DNA of 7,719 bases, taken from assembly GCA_041179425.1 (NCBI GenBank), contig JBEGTL010000396.1:1-7719 (forward strand), given 5' to 3'. Numbering within the stretch: the first letter of the stretch is position 1; every line of letters begins with the position of its first letter. Shown here piece after piece: positions 1 through 5,251 of the stretch. The notes below the pieces were generated by a model. It saw only the letters and a list, made by a program, of their open reading frames with translations, did no database searches and was not told the origin of the DNA. The DNA comes from DASUME01 sp041179425 (lineage in GTDB: Bacteria > Myxococcota_A > Polyangia > Polyangiales > DASUME01). The translations under genes and the position numbers were made by a program.

Positions 1-825
1 GGCGGCACGCTCGGCCTCGGTGGGCAGCTCGGCCCGCGAGATACGGTCGCGCAGCTGCTCGAGCTCGTCCTCGTCTTCTTCGCCCTCGCCGAGCTCGCGA
101 CGGATGGCGCGCATCTGTTGGCGCAGCAAGAACTCGCGCTGCGAGCGCGACATCTCTTCCTGCACCATGGTGGAGATCTCTTGTTTGACGCGGTGCACCT
201 CGGACTGGCGCGTGAGCAGGTCGATCACCTTGCGCAGCCGGTCGCGCACCTCGAGCTGCTCGAGCACGCTCTGTTTTTGCGGCGTGCTGATGGGCAGGTT
301 GGAGGCGACGAGGTCGGCCAGGGCGCCCGCCTCTTGCACGTTGTCGAGCGCCTGTGCGGCCTCGCGCGGCAGCTGCGGCAGCACGGCCATCAGCTTTCGT
401 GCGAGCTCGCGCAGGTGCACCATGAGCGCGTCGGTCTCTACGTCACGCCCGGGGCGCTCGACGATGCGCTCGATGCGCGCGCGCAGCGTGGGGCGCGAGT
501 CGAGCGGCTCGATGACGCGCATACGAGCCACACCCTGCAGCACGACGCTGTAGTTGCCGGAGCTGAGTCGGATGACCTTGAGGATGCGGGCGACCGTACC
601 CATGCGATACAGGTCCGGAAACTGCGGGTCTTCAGTCTCGGCCAGCTTTTGGGCGACGACACCGATGGTCGGTCGCTCGCCTCCGAACGCTTCTTCGATC
701 AGCCGCACCGAGCGTGGCCTGCCAACGTTGACGGGCACCACCGACGCGGGAAAGAGCACCGAGTTGCGAAGCGGCAGGATGGGCAGCGCTTCCGGACTTG
801 CGGGAGGGATGATCGAGTCACTCAT
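1..825 (-). CDS. lon: Lon protease, N-terminal part (partial, runs off left edge)
   Basis: ATP-dependent serine protease that degrades misfolded and regulatory proteins in the cytoplasm. Only the first 275 residues are present. Translation from the ATG at 825-823 gives a LAN substrate-binding domain (about residues 12-205) opening with the typical LPILPLRNSVLFP stretch at 14-26. A charged helical segment follows (about 187-275), with REFLLRQQMRAIRRELGE at 230-247, a hallmark of the region before the AAA+ module. The Walker motifs and Ser-Lys protease dyad lie outside the window, so activity cannot be judged. GGGAG lies about 15 bases upstream of the ATG, rather far for a ribosome site. An in-frame GTG at 849-847 could add eight residues but has no better site. 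It is divergent from the plus-strand genes. The family call is firm; which of several possible Lon paralogues it is cannot be told. Confidence 0.96.
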   Translation of the reverse strand, partial: MSDSIIPPASPEALPILPLRNSVLFPASVVPVNVGRPRSVRLIEEAFGGERPTIGVVAQKLAETEDPQFPDLYRMGTVARILKVIRLSSGNYSVVLQGVARMRVIEPLDSRPTLRARIERIVERPGRDVETDALMVHLRELARKLMAVLPQLPREAAQALDNVQEAGALADLVASNLPISTPQKQSVLEQLEVRDRLRKVIDLLTRQSEVHRVKQEISTMVQEEMSRSQREFLLRQQMRAIRRELGEGEEDEDELEQLRDRISRAELPTEAERAA

Positions 826-868
826 CGGGTTGGGTGTAGTCTCCCGCACCGAGGGAGCGCTGCAAAGC

Positions 869-886
869 AGAACTCTTGAATGTTCT
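869..886. repeat. Short inverted repeat AGAAC-N8-GTTCT
   Basis: AGAAC at 869-873 and GTTCT at 882-886 are exact inverted copies separated by eight bases. The repeat overlaps the candidate -35 box at 876-881 and lies about 45 bases upstream of the lon start. It could be an operator for a dimeric regulator, but five-base arms occur by chance. Confidence 0.25.
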
Positions 887-906
887 TCGAGACCTCGCGC
901 TAAGAT
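876..906 (+). promoter_or_regulatory. Possible sigma-70-like promoter for the plus-strand pair
   Basis: TTGAAT (876-881) and TAAGAT (901-906) each match four of six consensus bases, but the 19-base spacer is long. It points toward the genes at 1084 and 1296 and would give a leader of roughly 170 bases. This is a weak, chance-prone call. Confidence 0.22.
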
Positions 907-1083
907 TCGGGGACGCGTGCCGGCGGGGGCCAGGTCAGCGGCAGTGCACACGTGCTTGGGACGACACGCGCGCGTTTCCTGGCGTGTGCGAGCGCGTGTA
1001 GTAGATGTTTGACCGCCATCATTCAGCGTGAGAGCTTCTCCCACACGGAGGGCGCCTCCACGCGGCTGTTCTCGGGAGGGCTG

Positions 1084-1287
1084 ATGTCAGTGCTGCGTAC
1101 GGGGGCTGGAGTTGTCGTTGGGCTCACCCCGGTCATGGCTTCGGGTTGCAACGGCGTGTTCTGGGGCAACCTGGGCGTTCTCAGCGTCACCGTCGCCATC
1201 TTCCTCGGCACTGTCTTCCTGAGCCGCAGTAAGACCCCGCGGGGTACTGCCTCCCGCTCGTCGGCGTCTACTTCCCACCACTCCTGA
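1084..1287 (+). CDS. Putative small membrane protein or lipoprotein, 67 residues
   Basis: Function unknown. The ATG at 1084 has a strong purine site (GGGAGGG, 1074-1080) a few bases upstream. The product has a hydrophobic stretch at about residues 24-47 (FWGNLGVLSVTVAIFLGTVF is its core) followed by a positive SRSK and a Ser/Thr-rich tail, fitting one membrane span with a short polar C-terminus. Alternatively residues 6-22 could be a lipoprotein signal ending ASGC (Cys22), although Ala at -3 is unusual. Third positions are mostly G or C, best in the hydrophobic core. It ends eight bases before the RelA/SpoT-like gene, which lacks its own ribosome site, so the two may be translationally coupled. 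The frame is open upstream to 952, but the segment before 1084 looks non-coding. No family is recognised, and small size keeps confidence moderate. Confidence 0.5.
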   Translation: MSVLRTGAGVVVGLTPVMASGCNGVFWGNLGVLSVTVAIFLGTVFLSRSKTPRGTASRSSASTSHHS

Positions 1288-1295
1288 GCCCATCG

Positions 1296-2372
1296 ATGTC
1301 CGAGCCTTCGCTCGATCAGCGCTACCGCGCGCTCGACCAACTCACGCTCGCCGATCTCGAGGCCGTGCGACTCGCACTCCATGGCGGTTCGGTCATCGAC
1401 TGGCATCGGCTCAACTTCGAGACGCGCGAAGACATCGAAGACTTCGTCGCCGTCCAAGAGATCCACCTGGGTGACCCGGCCGACGGCGCGCGCTGCGAGG
1501 CCGTGAAGAACGCGGCCATCAGCTACTTGCGCCGCAACTTCGACTTCCCGGTCCCCAAGCCCGTCGCCCAGGCCGACCTGGCCAAGCTCATCGAGCTCGC
1601 CTCGTCGCGCGGTCACAGGCAGCTGTGTGCGTGCTCGATCCTGAAGGTGATGCACATCATCCACCACCTCGACGCGCGCGAGCTGCTGTTCATGCTGCCC
1701 GTCGCCGACCAAGAGGTGTTTCACCTGGTCGAGGAGAAGGTGTACCGCGTGATCGGCGGCATGCTCGCCAGCGGGTTTCCCATCCTCGAGTTCATCGGCG
1801 GCCGCAAGAACAAAGACTCGCTCTACACCAAGCTGCTGTCCAAGCGCGAGACCATCGCCGCGCAGATCTTCGACAAGCTCCGCTTCCGCATCGTCACGCG
1901 CACGGCCGACGACATCTGGCCGACGCTCAATCACTTGATGCGCAAGGTATTCCCGTTCAATTACGTGATCCCCGGCCAGTCGACCAACTCGATGTTCGAG
2001 TTCAAGAAGTACTGTGAGGCCAACAAACACCTCACCGACTTGTTGCCGCGGCTCCAGCTCAGTGCCGACCTCGAGCGCAAAGACGCCGACAACGACAACC
2101 GCTTCTCCGCGCAGGACTACCGCGTCGTGCACTTCGTCGTCGACATGCCCATCAGGCTGCCGCGCTCGATGCTCGAGCAGGTGCCGCCGTCGGGCTGGTC
2201 GCTCGGCGCCGTCATCTTCGTGCAGGCCGAGTTCCAGGTCATCGACCGCGAGACCGAGCACAGCAACGAGCTAGGTGAGGCCAGCCACTCGGCCTACAAG
2301 TCGCGCCAGCGAGAGGCGGTCATGCGCCGCTTGAAGCTGGGCCTCGAAGAAGCGCGCACCAAAGAAGAATAA
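1296..2372 (+). CDS. RelA/SpoT synthetase-like protein, 358 residues, no hydrolase domain
   Basis: Probably a divergent member of the (p)ppGpp synthetase (RelA/SpoT nucleotidyltransferase) fold; activity unproven. In order I see: GGRKNKDSLYTKLL (168-181), matching the ATP-binding stretch with K171, S175 and K179 in the K-x3-S-x3-K pattern; QIFDKLRFRIV (190-200), matching the metal-binding Asp motif (D193) and following Arg (R198); DYRVVHFVV (274-282), matching the Tyr-x3-His GDP-side motif (Y275, H279); AEFQ (311-314), matching the E-x-Q strand; and NELGEASHSAYK (324-335), matching AE-x-G-x-AAHW-x-YK. The first roughly 155 residues are a separate, mostly helical region. The His-rich MHIIHHLD (119-126) is not a convincing HD hydrolase. 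I believe it belongs to an uncharacterised family of similar length found in myxobacteria, perhaps TIGR04552, from memory. The start lacks a ribosome site and lies eight bases after the small ORF, suggesting coupling. Confidence 0.85.
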   Translation: MSEPSLDQRYRALDQLTLADLEAVRLALHGGSVIDWHRLNFETREDIEDFVAVQEIHLGDPADGARCEAVKNAAISYLRRNFDFPVPKPVAQADLAKLIELASSRGHRQLCACSILKVMHIIHHLDARELLFMLPVADQEVFHLVEEKVYRVIGGMLASGFPILEFIGGRKNKDSLYTKLLSKRETIAAQIFDKLRFRIVTRTADDIWPTLNHLMRKVFPFNYVIPGQSTNSMFEFKKYCEANKHLTDLLPRLQLSADLERKDADNDNRFSAQDYRVVHFVVDMPIRLPRSMLEQVPPSGWSLGAVIFVQAEFQVIDRETEHSNELGEASHSAYKSRQREAVMRRLKLGLEEARTKEE

Positions 2373-2509
2373 GCCCTCTCCTGGTGCAACCTCATGCCGC
2401 TGCCCGAACTCGACGGCGGACGCTCGGTCTTTTCTGTCGCCGCTTCCATCAAGCCCGAGCTCCCCATTTCAACGAAACAGGCACGCCTAGCTCGTTAGGC
2501 GCGCCTGTT
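2373..2509. other. Convergent intergenic region
   Basis: About 137 bases between the stop of the RelA/SpoT-like gene and the stop of the kinase gene. Its right end holds the long hairpin at 2474-2511. The rest shows no recognised gene, only a 34-codon open frame (2394-2498) that I do not accept. Confidence 0.7.
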
Positions 2510-2511
2510 TC
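2474..2511. terminator. Bidirectional terminator hairpin between convergent genes
   Basis: Arms GAAACAGGCACGCCTA (2474-2489) and TAGGCGCGCCTGTTTC (2496-2511) form a 16-pair stem with a six-base loop. The single mispair is A-C in plus-strand RNA and a tolerated G-U in minus-strand RNA. The outer stem supplies short A and T runs on both sides, so it can act in both directions although the U tracts are short. It overlaps the TGA of the kinase gene (2512-2510), so minus-strand ribosomes terminate inside the stem. Confidence 0.8.
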
Positions 2512-5035
2512 AGAAACGGCGGATGATGCGGACCACTTGTCCGGCTTCGACCACCACGTCGACGGTGTGAACCACATCGTCCGGGGTGCGCAGGCCGATC
2601 TTGTGCGAGCCCGCGCTGACGCGGAGTGCGCGCACCGGCGTGTCGCGGCCCGTGTCTTTGCCGTCGACGAGTACGTGTGACCACGGAACCGTGCTGATCA
2701 GCAGCTCGCCCTCGTTGGCGGCGACCATCTCCTCGTCGAGCTCTTCGGCAACCTGCGTTTCCGCGGCCCCGTTCTCGCTCTCGCCGTTCGTTTCACCGAC
2801 GGCTGCCTTGGCCGATGCTGCATTGAGCTCGTCGGTGGTTCGCGAGGGGGTCACGGGGACGCGCGGGTGAACCACGCGGGGCCGCTCTTTGATCGGCTTC
2901 TCGGGCGTGGGAGGCAGCGACGTGATCTGAGGGTCGAGCGCAGGCGCCGCCGCAGCAGCCGCAGCCGCCGCCGTGTCGGTGCCGCCGTGTGACTTCTCGA
3001 GGATGAGCTGAATCGGGCGGGCCTGACCCTTCTCGACGGCCACGTCCGCGCGGGCGATGTCGTAGCCCGATGCCTCGACCTCGACCGAGTGGACGCCGGG
3101 CGTGAGCCCTTCGACGACCAGGGGCGGGTTGCCGCGAACGATGCCATCGACGCGCACGAGTGCGTCGGGGTCACCGACCGCTTGCACCTCGATGGCGCCC
3201 GTGCCCGCATTGGCGAAGCGCGGCACCGCGTAGGTGGCAAACCCGACCGTGATGGCCAGCAGCGCAAACACCGCATAGCGAAGCGCGCGACTCGCGGGGG
3301 GCCCGCCGGCGCCGGGCACGTGAAGTGTCGTGCTGCCGCTGCCGTGCAGTGCCGGCGCGTCGAACGCGGGGGTCGAAGGGCGTGAAGGCGTGGCGCTCGC
3401 CTGCGATGCACTGGACGGCCACTCGTAGTTTTGATCGAACACCGACTGCGCGCCGACGGGCTGCGTGGTGACCGTAGAATCGCGCAGCTCGGCGCGCGAG
3501 CCGAAGGCACCGTGCTTGCCGCGCTCGGCTGCGCCGTTCGACCCGAACAAGCCGGGCGCGAAGCTGTCTCGCAGCGCGCTCGCCGGCGGCGGCAAGCTGG
3601 GGGCGGGGGGGGGAAAACCGCTGCCCAACGTGGAGCGCACGTTGGCGGACGGGCCAGCCACGGCGTGCATGCTGGGTGGGAAGTTGCTCTGCGGGTAGCC
3701 CGCGTCTTCGGCACCTTCGGGCGCGGGCGGGACCATGTCGGACAGCGTGGCGCGGCGCTGATCGACCGAGGGCCCGCCGCCAGTCTCCAGCTCGCGCAGC
3801 TCGTCGAGCTCGTCGGCGCTGAAGAAGATGTGCGTCTGTTCGTCTTGCAGCTCTTCGTCGTTCTCGAGCTGCGCCGGCAGGTCTGGAAGCGCGACCTCGG
3901 GCGTCTCGGCGGCGCCGAGCAACGCGCTGACCGGGGAGCGCGGAGATGCCTTGCGCTCACCACTCTCGCCACTCTCGTGGGGACTCGCGGGGACGACTGC
4001 GCCGCGCACGAGCTCGCCGCGCTCGAGCATTCCCCAGAACAGCTCGAGACGCTCGCGCTCGCGCTGCACCTCGGTGTGAAACGCCTGACGCATGGCCATG
4101 CCGACGTCGGTCTGTCCGTACTGCGGGTCGTGCGTCGCGATGAACTCTTCGAGCGCCCACTGCATCTCTTCGGCGGACTGGAACCTGTCGTCAGCCTCGC
4201 GCGCGAGCGCCTTCATCACGATGGCGTCGAGCGCTGCAGGCACACCCGGCGAGCGGTGCGAGGGAGGCGCGACGTTGGCATCGCGCACGAGCTCGAGCGT
4301 GGCGAAGTCGGTCTCGCCGTAAAACAAACGAGTGCTGGTGAGCAGCTCGTGCAGGCAGATGCCCATCGCGAACACGTCGGAACGATGATCGATGGGCATG
4401 CCGCGGATCATCTCGGGGCTCATGTACCCGAACTTGCCCTTGAGAATGCCGGCCTGTGTCTTCTGGCTCTGCGAGGCTGCGCGCGCGACGCCGAAGTCGA
4501 TCAGCTTCACCTGGCCCGAGTAGCCGACGATGATGTTCTGCGGCGACACGTCGCGGTGGATGATGTTGAGCGGATCCCCGTTGTCGTCGCACTTGGTGTG
4601 CGCGTAGTGCAGCGCTGCACACGCTTTGCTGCCGATGAACGCCGCCATCATCGGGGTGACGAAGCGACCCGCCTTCTTGAAGCGGTTCATCAGCTTGAGC
4701 AGGTCGCGACCCCACAAGAACTGCATCGCGATGTAGTGGTCGTTGTTGACGCGCCCCAGCTCGTAGATGCGGCAGATGTTCGGGTGATTGAGCTGCCCGG
4801 CGATCCGCGCTTCATCGATGAACATGCCGATGAACTCGCTGTCCTCGGCGATGTTGGGCAGGATGCGCTTGATCGCGACGATCTGGTCGATGCGATCGGC
4901 AGTCGCGGGCAGCGCCTTGAAGACCTCGGCCATACCGCCAACGCTCACGCGTTGCAGCAACAGGTATTTCCCGAAGGGCGCGATGCGACCCGACGAGGCC
5001 GACACGTGTTCAGCCACTGCCTCGGAGTTCAACAT
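2510..5035 (-). CDS. Transmembrane Ser/Thr protein kinase with two PEGA-like domains
   Basis: Hanks-type kinase, 841 residues, expected to phosphorylate Ser/Thr on cytoplasmic partners in response to an envelope signal. The kinase domain spans about 21-300: glycine-rich loop SVGGMAEVF (31-39), catalytic Lys in VAIK (K56), helix-C Glu (E75), HRDVSPQN (160-167) with Asp162, DFG (180-182), SPE (206-208). Ser164 replaces the usual Lys of HRDxKxxN, which is common in myxobacterial kinases as I recall. A low-complexity linker (about 340-580) holds an acidic patch near 391-417 and Pro/Ser/Ala runs. One membrane span lies at about 585-606. Beyond it are two PEGA-like beta domains (about 612-680 and 776-841) separated by an Ala/Pro-rich spacer, so the C-terminus should be periplasmic. 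No ribosome site precedes the ATG. The substrate and ligand cannot be told. Confidence 0.93.
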   Translation of the reverse strand: MLNSEAVAEHVSASSGRIAPFGKYLLLQRVSVGGMAEVFKALPATADRIDQIVAIKRILPNIAEDSEFIGMFIDEARIAGQLNHPNICRIYELGRVNNDHYIAMQFLWGRDLLKLMNRFKKAGRFVTPMMAAFIGSKACAALHYAHTKCDDNGDPLNIIHRDVSPQNIIVGYSGQVKLIDFGVARAASQSQKTQAGILKGKFGYMSPEMIRGMPIDHRSDVFAMGICLHELLTSTRLFYGETDFATLELVRDANVAPPSHRSPGVPAALDAIVMKALAREADDRFQSAEEMQWALEEFIATHDPQYGQTDVGMAMRQAFHTEVQRERERLELFWGMLERGELVRGAVVPASPHESGESGERKASPRSPVSALLGAAETPEVALPDLPAQLENDEELQDEQTHIFFSADELDELRELETGGGPSVDQRRATLSDMVPPAPEGAEDAGYPQSNFPPSMHAVAGPSANVRSTLGSGFPPPAPSLPPPASALRDSFAPGLFGSNGAAERGKHGAFGSRAELRDSTVTTQPVGAQSVFDQNYEWPSSASQASATPSRPSTPAFDAPALHGSGSTTLHVPGAGGPPASRALRYAVFALLAITVGFATYAVPRFANAGTGAIEVQAVGDPDALVRVDGIVRGNPPLVVEGLTPGVHSVEVEASGYDIARADVAVEKGQARPIQLILEKSHGGTDTAAAAAAAAAPALDPQITSLPPTPEKPIKERPRVVHPRVPVTPSRTTDELNAASAKAAVGETNGESENGAAETQVAEELDEEMVAANEGELLISTVPWSHVLVDGKDTGRDTPVRALRVSAGSHKIGLRTPDDVVHTVDVVVEAGQVVRIIRRF
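3605..3613. repeat. Nine-base G/C homopolymer inside the kinase gene
   Basis: Nine consecutive G on the plus strand (C on the coding strand) encode Pro475-Pro477 in the cytoplasmic linker of the kinase. The flank is also rich (a further GGGGG at 3599-3603). Loss or gain of one base would separate the intact kinase domain from the membrane span and PEGA-like domains. Confidence 0.9.
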
Positions 5036-5118
5036 GGGGAGTTGAGCCTGTATCGCACATTTTGCAGGGGCTTCGCTGCGATTTGTGGCAGACGACGTGC
5101 GCTCGACATACAGCTCAT
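5029..5118 (-). other. Possible 29-residue upstream ORF overlapping the kinase start
   Basis: An ATG at 5118-5116 opens a 29-codon frame that ends with the TGA in ATGTTGA, the ATG being the kinase start. An AAAGG lies about a dozen bases before it. Because the kinase ATG has no ribosome site, this overlap could couple translation. No recognisable product; such short frames arise easily by chance. Confidence 0.2.
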
Positions 5119-5245
5119 ACCCGCTGCCACCTTTCGTTCGCTCGCGTTTTCCGAGCGATTTCGAGTCCTACCAGGGCGTGTCTACAGACGTTTCAGTGAC
5201 GGCGGATGTGTACGGCCTCACGGTCGTCAAAAACGCAGCGAGACG
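5036..5245. other. Intergenic leader upstream of the kinase gene
   Basis: About 210 bases between the propeller gene stop and the kinase start. On the minus strand a TTGACG directly follows the terminator T-run but has no fitting -10 at 16-18 bases. A small palindrome GTCTACAGAC lies near 5180-5190. A 29-codon open frame (5118-5029) overlaps the kinase start by seven bases. No promoter is called with confidence. Confidence 0.5.
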
Positions 5246-5251
5246 CTAGCG
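5229..5251 (-). terminator. Rho-independent-like terminator at the end of the propeller gene
   Basis: In the minus-strand transcript, CGCTAGCG (5251-5244) pairs with CGCTGCG (5240-5234) through a three-base loop, giving seven pairs with one bulged T, followed immediately by five T (5233-5229). The left arm includes the TAG stop of the propeller gene. The stem is short, so strength is uncertain, but the stem plus T-run arrangement is right. It would separate the kinase from the upstream pair. Confidence 0.5.

Larger units (their letters stand above)
826..1083. other. Divergent intergenic region between lon and the plus-strand pair
   Basis: About 260 bases separate the lon start from the first plausible plus-strand start. 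The region must hold the lon promoter, but I find no convincing minus-strand -35/-10 pair. I also see no CIRCE operator and no clear heat-shock promoter. It holds one plus-strand promoter-like pair and one short inverted repeat (listed separately). A TTGACC at 1009-1014 resembles a -35 box but has no acceptable -10 at 16-18 bases. No RNA gene is recognised. Confidence 0.6.

Noticed and set aside
118..879. 253-codon plus-strand frame opposite lon
   Set aside because: The minus strand gives clear Lon sequence over the whole span; this is its antisense shadow.
826..1000. Heat-shock promoter or CIRCE operator for lon
   Set aside because: TTAGCGCGAG resembles half of a CIRCE site only loosely, has no second arm, and no CTTGAA/CCCCAT pair faces lon.
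1645..1680. HD-type hydrolase motif in the RelA/SpoT-like protein (MHIIHHLD)
   Set aside because: The spacing and the second conserved acidic motif of SpoT/HD hydrolases are absent; the stretch looks like an ordinary amphipathic helix.
1023..2261. 412-codon minus-strand frame opposite the RelA/SpoT-like gene
   Set aside because: The plus strand carries ordered conserved motifs. The opposite frame is Asp/Glu/Val/Leu/Arg-rich with no recognisable fold.
2394..2498. 34-codon plus-strand frame after the RelA/SpoT-like gene
   Set aside because: No ribosome site, it ends inside the terminator stem, and no recognisable feature. It is probably chance.
2851..3972. 373-codon minus-strand frame inside the kinase gene
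   Set aside because: It is an Arg/Ser/Pro-rich shifted frame without domains. It is noted only because the C9 tract could shift into it.
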